NCBI GenBank assembly: GCA_019115765.1
Contig: DXCZ01000105.1
Coordinates: 90,841 to 154,840, forward strand
Reading direction: 5' to 3'
Source of the DNA: Candidatus Mediterraneibacter stercoripullorum
GTDB lineage: Bacteria > Bacillota > Clostridia > Lachnospirales > Lachnospiraceae
DNA length: 64,000 bases
Shown here: in pieces, positions 51,809 through 59,691 of the stretch
Layout of the letters: the number at the start of each line of letters is the position of its first letter
How positions within the stretch are numbered: the stretch's first letter is position 1
Notes under the pieces: model-generated
Database searches by the model: none
The model's input: the letters and a program-made list of their open reading frames with translations, nothing else
Told to the model about the DNA's origin: nothing
Made by a program: the position numbers and the translations under genes

Positions 51809-53008
51809 TTACTCTGCTACAAGTGCCAGAGTCTCCCGGGCGATCGCGAGCTCCTCATTTGTCGGAATGACAAATACACGTACCTTTGATCCCGGTTTTG
51901 TAATCTCCGCCTGTGCCCCTCTCAGTCCGTCATTTGCTTCTTTGTCAAAATCAACACCAAGATATCCGAGGTATCCGCAGACCTGCTCTCTGACATAATC
52001 GTCATTTTCACCGATGCCGGCAGTGAATACGATATCATCAACACCATTCATGGCCGCTGCATAGGAACCGATGTATTTTGCAACCCTGTATGAAAATACA
52101 TCCAGTGCGATCTTTGCCTTTTTGTTTCCGGCGTTCATGCCGTCTGTCAGGTCGCGGAAATCACTGGACAGCCCGCCTGAGAGTCCAAATACACCTGACT
52201 TTTTATTCAGGACGTTCATAACGCCTTCAATATCAAGATCTTCTTTTCTTGCAATGTACTCCATAATAGCGGGATCGATATCTCCGGAACGGGTACCCAT
52301 CACAAGTCCCTCAAGAGGAGTCAGTCCCATGGATGTATCAACAGATTTTCCATTCATGACTGCACTGACACTGGATCCGTTTCCGAGATGGCATACGATC
52401 GTTTTAACTTCATCATAAGGTTTTCCCATAACCTCTGCCGCTTTTTTAGATACAAAGCTGTGGCTTGTTCCATGGAAGCCGTAGCGTCTTACTTTATATT
52501 TTTCATAATATTCATAAGGAAGTCCATACATATATGCCTTCTCCGGCATAGTCTGATGAAATGCCGTATCAAACACAGCAACCATGGGAGTTCCCGGCAT
52601 CAGTTTCTCACATGCATCAATTCCGATCAGGTTGGCCGGATTGTGAAGCGGAGCCAGCTCATTGCACTCTTCGATTGCTTTCTTAACTTTCTCTGTGATT
52701 ACAACTGAGGATGCGAATTTCTCTCCGCCGTGCACTACACGATGTCCTACCGCTCCGATTTCATCCAGGCTCTTTACAACACCTGTCTCCGGATTTGTCA
52801 GCGCGTCAATGACAAACTGGATTGCTTCCGTATGAGTAGGCATAGCCTTGTCTGACTTCTCCTTCTCTCCGCCTGCCGGCTGATAGGTAAGTCTTCCGTC
52901 GATTCCGATTCTCTCGCAGATTCCCTTTGCCAGCACTTCCTCGGATGCCGCATTGATAAGCTGGAACTTCAGTGAAGAACTTCCACAGTTGATTACTAAA
53001 ACATTCAT
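51809..53008 (-). CDS. ackA: Acetate kinase
   Basis: 399 residues. VINCGSSSLKFQLIN is the N-terminal nucleotide-binding motif, with VHGGEKFASS, FDTAFHQTMPEKAYMYGLP, YGFHGTSHSFV and TAGIGENDDYVREQV following. It makes acetate and ATP from acetyl phosphate, a main fermentative ATP source. The start is the ATG at 53006-53008 with GGGAGGAAATC upstream. It follows pta after 73 nt; both are expressed from the pta promoter. Confidence 0.98.
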   Translation of the reverse strand: MNVLVINCGSSSLKFQLINAASEEVLAKGICERIGIDGRLTYQPAGGEKEKSDKAMPTHTEAIQFVIDALTNPETGVVKSLDEIGAVGHRVVHGGEKFASSVVITEKVKKAIEECNELAPLHNPANLIGIDACEKLMPGTPMVAVFDTAFHQTMPEKAYMYGLPYEYYEKYKVRRYGFHGTSHSFVSKKAAEVMGKPYDEVKTIVCHLGNGSSVSAVMNGKSVDTSMGLTPLEGLVMGTRSGDIDPAIMEYIARKEDLDIEGVMNVLNKKSGVFGLSGGLSSDFRDLTDGMNAGNKKAKIALDVFSYRVAKYIGSYAAAMNGVDDIVFTAGIGENDDYVREQVCGYLGYLGVDFDKEANDGLRGAQAEITKPGSKVRVFVIPTNEELAIARETLALVAE

Positions 53009-53081
53009 CTTGATTTCCTCCCGAAATATTTTTTTATAAATCAAGCGGGAAAGAAATTCCTTCCCGCATGTATCTCAATTC

Positions 53082-54077
53082 TTACATTGCCTGTGACTGA
53101 ACAGCTGTAATTGCAACTACACCTACAATATCCTCAGCGCTGCATCCGCGGGACAAGTCGTTGACCGGAGCTGCGATTCCCTGGGTCAGAGGTCCGTAAG
53201 CCTCAGCCTTTCCAAGTCTCTGAACAAGCTTATAACCGATATTTCCTGCATCCAGATCCGGGAAGATCAATACATTGGCATGTCCTGCAACCGTGCTGCC
53301 CGGTGCTTTGGAAGCGCCAACTTCAGGTACGATCGCAGCATCCAGCTGAAGTTCGCCGTCCAGCTTCAGTTCCGGATCAAGTTCATGTGCGATTCTTGTC
53401 GCCTCAACCACTTTATCAACATCCGGGTGTTTTGCGCTGCCCTTTGTTGAATGAGAAAGCATGGCAACAATCGGTTCCTTTCCTGTCAGAGTACGGAAGG
53501 ACTCAGCGGAAGAAATTGCAATATTTGCAAGCTTCTCCGGATCCGGATTCTGCTCCAGTCCTGCATCACCGAAGATGAATGTGCCGTTTGCGCCCATATC
53601 GCAGTCCGGTACAACCATCAGGAAGAATGCGGATACAAGCTTTGTGCCCGGTTTTGTCTTCAGGATCTGAAGGCACGGACGCAGCGTATCGGCTGTTGAA
53701 TGGCAGGCTCCGGAAACCATTCCGTCTGCATCGCCCATCTTAACCATCATTACGCCATAATACAGATAGTTATTCAGAAGCAGTTCTCTTGCCTGTTCCT
53801 CTGTCATGCCCTTTTTCTGTCTGAGTTCGACCAGCTTCGCTATGTAGCTCTCTGTCTTGTCGTTCTTCGCAGGATCTACAATTGCAGCGCCTGTAATATC
53901 GTAGGATCCTTTATTCTTTGCGACTTCCTCTTCACTTCCGATAAGGATAAGGTCTGCGATGCCTTCCTTCAGGACTGTCTCTGCAGCCTTATATGTTCTT
54001 TCGTCCTCTGTCTCCGGCAGAACGATTGTTTTCCTGTCTGCTTTCGCTCTTGCCTTGATTTCATCAATAAATCCCAT
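53082..54077 (-). CDS. pta: Phosphate acetyltransferase
   Basis: 331 residues, the short Pta form without the DRTGG regulatory domain. FIDEIKARAKADRKTIVLPE starts it, with GMVSGACHSTADTLRP, MLSHSTKGSAKHPDV and a C-terminal NDLSRGCSAEDIVG. It interconverts acetyl-CoA and acetyl phosphate. The start is the ATG at 54075-54077 (MGFIDEIK), with AAAGGTGG 11 nt upstream; a GTG five codons earlier is possible. First gene of pta-ackA. Confidence 0.97.
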   Translation of the reverse strand: MGFIDEIKARAKADRKTIVLPETEDERTYKAAETVLKEGIADLILIGSEEEVAKNKGSYDITGAAIVDPAKNDKTESYIAKLVELRQKKGMTEEQARELLLNNYLYYGVMMVKMGDADGMVSGACHSTADTLRPCLQILKTKPGTKLVSAFFLMVVPDCDMGANGTFIFGDAGLEQNPDPEKLANIAISSAESFRTLTGKEPIVAMLSHSTKGSAKHPDVDKVVEATRIAHELDPELKLDGELQLDAAIVPEVGASKAPGSTVAGHANVLIFPDLDAGNIGYKLVQRLGKAEAYGPLTQGIAAPVNDLSRGCSAEDIVGVVAITAVQSQAM

Positions 54078-54117
54078 GGTTTCATGATCCACCTTTCATT
54101 TTTATCACTCCTGATTT

Positions 54118-54146
54118 ATTATAACTCAAAGGTTTTTTGTATACAA
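54118..54146 (-). promoter_or_regulatory. Promoter of pta-ackA
   Basis: Minus strand TTGTAT (54141-54146), 17-nt spacer, TATAAT (54118-54123), with a leader of about 35 nt. Confidence 0.8.
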
Positions 54147-54264
54147 GTAGATATTATGTGCATTTTTCAGTACAATCAATCTAAATGCCCCTCTGCATTT
54201 ATATGTTTGTCACAAATATAACAATGTTTCCCTTTTCTTACATTCCTTTATTATCTGTAATCAT

Positions 54265-54303
54265 GATATAATGATTGCGCACGTAGTATAATGATTGCAC
54301 AAA
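54265..54303 (+). promoter_or_regulatory. Duplicated -10 region before tmcAL
   Basis: TATAATGATTGC occurs at 54267-54278 and 54287-54298, start-to-start 20 bp, each with a perfect -10 TATAAT. No good -35 stands before either, so start choice is uncertain. Confidence 0.5.
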
Positions 54304-54340
54304 GCGCATTCCAGACCGAAAAGACTTAGAGGAGAATTTC

Positions 54341-55627
54341 ATGAAAATCGTAGGACTGATCACAGAATACAATCCGTTTCACAACGGTCACCTTTATCAT
54401 ATAGAAGAATCCAGACGGATCACAGGGGCTGATGCGGTCATCATTGTCATGAGCGGGGACTATATCCAGCGGGGGGCTCCCGCTATCATGCCGAAACGTC
54501 TCCGTGCAGAAATGGCACTGAAATGCGGCGCTTCCGCTGTGTTTGAGCTCCCGGTCTGCTATTCTACAGGGAGCGCGGAGTATTTTGCTCTCGGTGCCGT
54601 ATCGCTGCTGGACCGGCTGGGTATTGTAGATGCCATTTGCTTCGGCAGCGAATGCGGCGATCTTCCCGCCCTGAAGACACTTGCCGATATTCTCTACGAA
54701 GAACCCGAGAGCTACCGGACCATTCTCAAAGAGCACCTGAAAGGCGGCGCTTCCTTCCCGGCAGCCAGACAGAAGGCACTTGCACACTATACAGGCAGGG
54801 AACAGCTTTCTGACCTGCTCAGTGATCCCAACAATATACTGGCCATTGAATATCTGAAGGCCATAAGGAAGCTGAACAGTACCATAGAGCCTTATACTAT
54901 CCGACGGCAGGGCGCTGGTTATCACGATTCCACTTTGAACCCGGAATACAGTTCTGCCTCCGCGATCCGTTCTCTGCTGGCTCACTCCGGCTCATCCCTG
55001 AGAACAGATCATTCCGGAGGAACATTTGAGGACAATTCCTTTTCCGGTATCCTTGCAACACTTGAGGAGCAGGTTCCCTCCTGCTGTCTGGAGCTTCTGA
55101 AGGATTACCACAGAGTGCTGTACCCTGTTTACCCGAATGACTTTTCTCTTATCCTGAAATATAAACTGATGGACAAGTCTCCGGAACAGCTGGTGGATTA
55201 TCAGGATGTATCCGGCGAGCTTGCAAATCGGATCTGCAGCCGTCTGGATCATTTTTTCAATTACCAGCAGTTCTGTGAACTTCTGAAAACCAGGGACATC
55301 ACCCAGACACGGATCAACCGTGCGCTTCTTCACATCATGCTCGGCACGAAAAAGGACCTGGTGCAGGAGTATATTGACAATGGATATCATTTTTACGCCC
55401 GTCTCCTGGGCATTCGAAAAAACTGCGAAAAGCTTCTGTCACTGATATCCGCCAACAGCAGTATTCCCCTTCTGGCCCGTCTTTCAGAAAGCGAGAATCT
55501 GACCGGGCCCGGAGCGAAAATGCTTCGCAATGACATTCTGGCGTCCAATCTTTTCATGTCCGTCGTTACAAACAAGTTTAAAACCGCCTTCCGCAATGAA
55601 TACAGACAGGGACTGTTAAAAATCTGA
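54341..55627 (+). CDS. tmcAL: tRNA(Met) cytidine acetate ligase
   Basis: 428 residues. The nucleotidyltransferase-type motif TEYNPFHNGHLYHIEE (HxGH) and VIVMSGDYIQRGAPAI start the catalytic domain; FGSECGDL and SASAIRSLL (late) complete it; a helical C-terminal domain binds tRNA. TmcAL activates acetate with ATP and places it on C34 of elongator tRNA-Met (ac4C). ATG start with AGAGGAG upstream. It is divergent from pta-ackA, the source of acetate. Confidence 0.92.
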   Translation: MKIVGLITEYNPFHNGHLYHIEESRRITGADAVIIVMSGDYIQRGAPAIMPKRLRAEMALKCGASAVFELPVCYSTGSAEYFALGAVSLLDRLGIVDAICFGSECGDLPALKTLADILYEEPESYRTILKEHLKGGASFPAARQKALAHYTGREQLSDLLSDPNNILAIEYLKAIRKLNSTIEPYTIRRQGAGYHDSTLNPEYSSASAIRSLLAHSGSSLRTDHSGGTFEDNSFSGILATLEEQVPSCCLELLKDYHRVLYPVYPNDFSLILKYKLMDKSPEQLVDYQDVSGELANRICSRLDHFFNYQQFCELLKTRDITQTRINRALLHIMLGTKKDLVQEYIDNGYHFYARLLGIRKNCEKLLSLISANSSIPLLARLSESENLTGPGAKMLRNDILASNLFMSVVTNKFKTAFRNEYRQGLLKI

Positions 55628-55670
55628 GGGGTGGTCCGCACGGAAACAGCATACGTGCGGATCACCCCTC
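55626..55670. terminator. Bidirectional hairpin between tmcAL and degV
   Basis: GAGGGGTGGTCCGCACG (55626-55642) and CGTGCGGATCACCCCTC (55654-55670): 17 bp with one G-T position, between convergent genes; T-tract weak. Confidence 0.75.
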
Positions 55671-55696
55671 GTGTTCTCATTATAAAAGATTTCTGA

Positions 55697-56557
55697 TCAT
55701 TTCACTTTCTTCATGCAGGTAACAGCCATGGCTCCGGGACCGATATGGCAGGCAACGCTTAAAGACAACGGTCCTTCCACAATATGATATCCCGGGAAGC
55801 GGTCCATGATCTCCTGCTTCCACTCCTGAGCCTCTTCCGCGCTGCAGGTATAAGCCATCCCAAGCACCATATCATCTTTCACATCAGCAAAGCGTTCATT
55901 CAGATCCTTTTCAATGGCATTGAGCATTGTCTTCTTTGCCGCTTTCCATCCTCTCACCTTTGCAAAAGCGTCCAGCTTTTCTCCCTGGATCTGAAGTACC
56001 GGCTTCAGATTCAGGACAGTACCGATAGCCGCAGCAGCAGGCGTTACTCTGCCGCCCTTTTTCAGATACTTCAAGGTATCCACGGTAATATAAATGCTTG
56101 CCTGAAGCTTTTCTTTCTCCAAAAACCTGCGGATTTCCATTGCTGACAGTCCGCGGTCTCGCAGAGTCATGGCGTCATAGACTGACTGCTCCTGGGTAAC
56201 GGAAATCCTCTGGTTGTTCACCACCTGCACTCTTCCATTATATTCATCTGCAATGGAGATTGCTGTAGAACAGGTACTGCTCAGACCGCTTGACATGGGG
56301 ATGCAGACAATCTCATCATAATCTTTCAGCACCTTCTCCCACAATTCCATAACATCTGCCGGCGAAGGCTGTGATGTGGAAATGTCGGAATCTGCTCCAA
56401 GCTTTTCATAAAACTGTTCCTGAGTCAGGGTAATATCTTCCAAATATGATTTTCCATCGATAAAGAAAGGCATTGGAAGCACAAAAATGCCCAGCTCTTT
56501 TCCTCGTTTCTGCGTGATTCCACTGTTGCTGTCTGTTACAATCGCTATTTTCCCCAT
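55697..56557 (-). CDS. DegV family fatty-acid-binding protein
   Basis: 286 residues. Motifs: IVTDSNSGI at the N-terminus, STSQPSPADVMELWEKVL, IPMSSGLSSTCSTA and VDTLKYLKKGGRVTP, matching DegV (FakB-like) proteins that bind a fatty acid and present it to the kinase FakA. FakA is not encoded here. ATG start with AATTAGGAGAATAG upstream, 9 nt after the PFL-family gene, so probably cotranscribed. Confidence 0.93.
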   Translation of the reverse strand: MGKIAIVTDSNSGITQKRGKELGIFVLPMPFFIDGKSYLEDITLTQEQFYEKLGADSDISTSQPSPADVMELWEKVLKDYDEIVCIPMSSGLSSTCSTAISIADEYNGRVQVVNNQRISVTQEQSVYDAMTLRDRGLSAMEIRRFLEKEKLQASIYITVDTLKYLKKGGRVTPAAAAIGTVLNLKPVLQIQGEKLDAFAKVRGWKAAKKTMLNAIEKDLNERFADVKDDMVLGMAYTCSAEEAQEWKQEIMDRFPGYHIVEGPLSLSVACHIGPGAMAVTCMKKVK

Positions 56558-56566
56558 ACTATTCTC

Positions 56567-57931
56567 CTAATTCTTGAAGCTGTGGATGGGCGCCGGAATC
56601 CTGCCCTGCCTGCTGATAAATGCATCGCATCCGAACTCATTGACAGGCATGATCGGCGCATACCCGAGCAGGCCTCCGAACTCAGCCGTATCTCCCACCT
56701 CTTTTCCGATCACAGGTATGAGCCGGACCGCTGTAGTCTTCTGATTTACCATTCCGATTGCCATCTCATCGGCGATAATACCGGAAATCGTACTTGCAGA
56801 TGTCCTTCCCGGGATAGCGATCATATCCAGACCTACAGAACATACGCAGGTCATGGCCTCCAGCTTCTCCAGAGTAAGAGATCCCGCATGGACAGCGTCG
56901 ATCATTCCCTGGTCTTCGCTGACCGGAATGAATGCGCCGCTTAGTCCGCCCACGTAGGAAGACGCCATCACGCCCCCCTTCTTCACCTGATCGTTCAGCA
57001 TGGCGAGCGCCGCCGTCGTTCCCGGTGCTCCTACTCTCTCCAGACCGATCTCTTCCAGGATTTCCGCCACACTGTCTCCAACTGCCGGAGTGGGCGCAAG
57101 GGAAAGATCCACGATACCGAACGGGATTCCCATCCGCGCGGAGGCCTCACCGGCTACAAGCTGACCAACACGGGTCACTTTAAACGCCGTCTTTTTGATT
57201 GTCTCACAAAGTTCCTCAAACCCTTTCCCTCTTACTTTCTCCAGTGCCTTTTTCACTACGCCCGGGCCGCTGACACCAACATTTATCACAGCATCCGCCT
57301 CTGTCACTCCCAGAAATGCGCCGGCCATGAACGGATTATCGTCCGGCGCATTACAGAAGATAACCAGTTTCGCACATCCAAGAGAATCCCTCTCTTTCGT
57401 TGCCTCTGCAGTAGCCTTCACGATTTCTCCGCAGAGCCGTACGGCATCCATATTGATCCCGGTCTTTGTTGATCCCACATTTACCGAACTGCAGATCCGC
57501 TCCGTCTCGGCAAGCGCCTGAGGAATGGACCGGATCAGATTCTCGTCACTGGCAGTCATTCCTTTGGAAACAAGAGCAGAGTATCCCCCGATAAAGTTAA
57601 CCCCTACCTGGTGTGCCGCACGGTCCAGAGTTCTGGCGATCGCGACAAAATCTTCCGGGGTTCTGCACGCGGCTGCTCCGATCAGAGAGATCGGAGTGAT
57701 GGATATCCTCTTGTTAACAATTGGTATTCCAAACTCTTTTTCAATATCCTGCCCGGTGGACACGAGGTCTTTGGCTACCGTAGTGATCTTCTCATAGATC
57801 TTCCGGTTAAGTTCATTCAGATCAGAGTCAATGCAGTCAAGCAGGCTGATACCCAGCGTAATCGTTCTCACGTCCAGATTCTCATGCTCAATCATCTTAT
57901 TTGTCTCTGACACTTCATACATATTTATCAT
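56567..57931 (-). CDS. PFL family/UPF0210 protein
   Basis: 454 residues. Typical segments are [65 protein letters not shown], and [25 protein letters not shown]0210 (PFL family, DUF711) proteins are related in fold to glycyl-radical enzymes but lack a proven reaction. ATG start with GAGG upstream. It follows an ACT-domain gene after 26 nt; this pair is conserved, suggesting that the ACT protein senses a small ligand for it. Confidence 0.93.
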   Translation of the reverse strand: MINMYEVSETNKMIEHENLDVRTITLGISLLDCIDSDLNELNRKIYEKITTVAKDLVSTGQDIEKEFGIPIVNKRISITPISLIGAAACRTPEDFVAIARTLDRAAHQVGVNFIGGYSALVSKGMTASDENLIRSIPQALAETERICSSVNVGSTKTGINMDAVRLCGEIVKATAEATKERDSLGCAKLVIFCNAPDDNPFMAGAFLGVTEADAVINVGVSGPGVVKKALEKVRGKGFEELCETIKKTAFKVTRVGQLVAGEASARMGIPFGIVDLSLAPTPAVGDSVAEILEEIGLERVGAPGTTAALAMLNDQVKKGGVMASSYVGGLSGAFIPVSEDQGMIDAVHAGSLTLEKLEAMTCVCSVGLDMIAIPGRTSASTISGIIADEMAIGMVNQKTTAVRLIPVIGKEVGDTAEFGGLLGYAPIMPVNEFGCDAFISRQGRIPAPIHSFKN

Positions 57932-57957
57932 GGTCTATATCCTCACCTTCATCAATC

Positions 57958-58230
57958 CTACAGTCTGTGCATTTTCTCAAATATCTCTTCTCTCTGGCAG
58001 CGGATGCTTACACCGATTTCTTTGCCCAGTTCATCCATTTCATCGCATACATCTGTAAAATCCTTTTTCAGATGAGTAACATCAACGATCATCATCATAT
58101 TAAAATATCCCTGTATGATCGTCTGAGAAATGTCAAGTATATTGATCTCATTCTCCGCCAGGTATGTACACACCTTTGCTATGATTCCTACCGTATCCTT
58201 TCCGAGAACTGTTACAATACATTTTTTCAT
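57958..58230 (-). CDS. ACT domain protein (UPF0237)
   Basis: 90 residues, a single ACT domain (VTVLGKDTVGIIAKVCTYLAE, IQGYFNMMMIVDVTHLKKDF). Such stand-alone ACT proteins, in the GcvR-like UPF0237 family, bind amino acids or similar and pair with UPF0210 genes. ATG start with GGAGGCAGATC upstream. Confidence 0.92.
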   Translation of the reverse strand: MKKCIVTVLGKDTVGIIAKVCTYLAENEINILDISQTIIQGYFNMMMIVDVTHLKKDFTDVCDEMDELGKEIGVSIRCQREEIFEKMHRL

Positions 58231-58280
58231 TTTGATCTGCCTCCTGCATTTTCTTTTCTATATTTTCTGCATGCTGCTGT

Positions 58281-59078
58281 CTATACAGCTACAGCTTCTG
58301 AAACACAATCCCGCTTTGCCACAAACATATGGAGTTCATCACCTTTATAATCATTGTCCGCCAGAGTCACTTCCAGCTTCACCGTCTCATATGCAAGTCT
58401 GGCATAATTATTTTCCTTGCTCAGATGCCCCAGAATAATATGTTTCAAATTGTCATGTAGTATATCACATAACAGCTGTCCTGACAATTCATTAGAAAGA
58501 TGTCCCTTATCTCCCAGTATCCGCTGTTTCAGATAGTAGGGATACCCTCCTACTTCCAGCATATGGATATCGTGGTTGGCTTCAAGAAGTACTGCATCGA
58601 GGTTTTTCAGGTGTTCCACTATATATTCGTCGTACTTTCCCAGATCAGTAGCCACCGCCACTGCTTTTCCGTCATTTTCAAATCTATATCCCGAAGGTTC
58701 GTTCGCATCGTGGGAGATGCGGAACGGATTAACCATAATATCCCCCAGGGTAAAAGGTTCGTCCGTATGGATCGGATGGAGCAGCCCCTCCGGCATCCTG
58801 CCAAGTCCGGAATAACTGCAGATTCCTTCGATCGTCCCTAGTGTTGCATAAACGGGTATCTCATATTTCCTGCTGAACACTCCCAATCCCTGGATATGGT
58901 CTGAATGTTCATGGGTGATCAGAATGCCGTCCAGTTCCTCTCCCTTTATATCTAGGCTGTGAAGCCCTTCTTCAATCCTCTTTTTGCTGATGCCGGTGTC
59001 AACCAGCAGATGGGTATTATCGCTGCCCACATAAATACAGTTGCCGCTGCTTCCGCTGGCGATACTGCATAATCTCAT
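58281..59078 (-). CDS. YycJ/WalJ-like MBL-fold hydrolase
   Basis: 265 residues. CSIASGSSGNCIYVG starts it, and metal ligands are in GILITHEHSDHIQGL (HxHxDH), RISHDANEPSGY and LEANHDIHML. It resembles YycJ/WalJ and other MBL-fold phosphodiesterases; YycJ family members are 5'-exonucleases linked to mismatch repair and wall signalling. ATG start with ATAGGAGAG upstream, overlapping coaE by 4 nt. The Walk operon genes (walRK) are not adjacent. Confidence 0.88.
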   Translation of the reverse strand: MRLCSIASGSSGNCIYVGSDNTHLLVDTGISKKRIEEGLHSLDIKGEELDGILITHEHSDHIQGLGVFSRKYEIPVYATLGTIEGICSYSGLGRMPEGLLHPIHTDEPFTLGDIMVNPFRISHDANEPSGYRFENDGKAVAVATDLGKYDEYIVEHLKNLDAVLLEANHDIHMLEVGGYPYYLKQRILGDKGHLSNELSGQLLCDILHDNLKHIILGHLSKENNYARLAYETVKLEVTLADNDYKGDELHMFVAKRDCVSEAVAV

Positions 59079-59653
59079 AGTAACTCTCCTATCTGTCTCA
59101 CTGTATTTCCAAACGCGCCGCCGTTATCGATCACAGCGCTGCTTATCTTACGAAATTCCTCTTCTGAGGGCTGAGCAGCTATCATGCTGCTGATCTTCTC
59201 ATCTGTATATCCCCGGGATTTTCTCAGGCGCTCTCTCCTGACAGATACCGGTGCATAAATATACCATATTTCACTGCAGATCTCTGCCCCAACCTCCGGC
59301 AGAAGTGCGGATTCCACTACATAGATCCCGACTTCTTCTTTTTCTTTTCCCGCTATATCATCCCGTACCCAGCGGATAACTTCCGGATGTACGATCCCGT
59401 TAAGCACATCCAGCTTCTCGTCACTGGAGAATACCTGCTCCGCCAGGGATTCCCGGTTCAGCTCGCCGTCTGGTCCGATGATCTCCGTTCCGAACGCCTT
59501 CACGATCCTTTCATAGCATTTCGTACCTTTCCTCTGGAGCATTTTTGCTGTCTCATCCATCTGACAGATCACGGCGCCGCATCCATCATGGAGATATCTG
59601 AGCACTTCACTTTTTCCGGATCCGACGCCTCCTGTAATTCCAACTACTCTCAT
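59075..59653 (-). CDS. coaE: Dephospho-CoA kinase
   Basis: 192 residues. P-loop VVGITGGVGSGKSEVLRYL, then GTEIIGPDGELNRESLAE, IVHPEVIRWVRD and the lid RLRKSRGYTDEKI. It adds the 3'-phosphate that completes coenzyme A. The ATG at 59651-59653 puts the P-loop at the usual N-terminal position. A GTG at 59693-59695, which overlaps the polA stop as GTGA and has GAGG upstream, would add 14 residues and is a real alternative. polA-coaE order is common in Firmicutes. Confidence 0.93.
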   Translation of the reverse strand: MRVVGITGGVGSGKSEVLRYLHDGCGAVICQMDETAKMLQRKGTKCYERIVKAFGTEIIGPDGELNRESLAEQVFSSDEKLDVLNGIVHPEVIRWVRDDIAGKEKEEVGIYVVESALLPEVGAEICSEIWYIYAPVSVRRERLRKSRGYTDEKISSMIAAQPSEEEFRKISSAVIDNGGAFGNTVRQIGELL

Positions 59654-59691
59654 CTGTTGTCCGCTTCTTTCCAGATCATTTTTATTTAATG

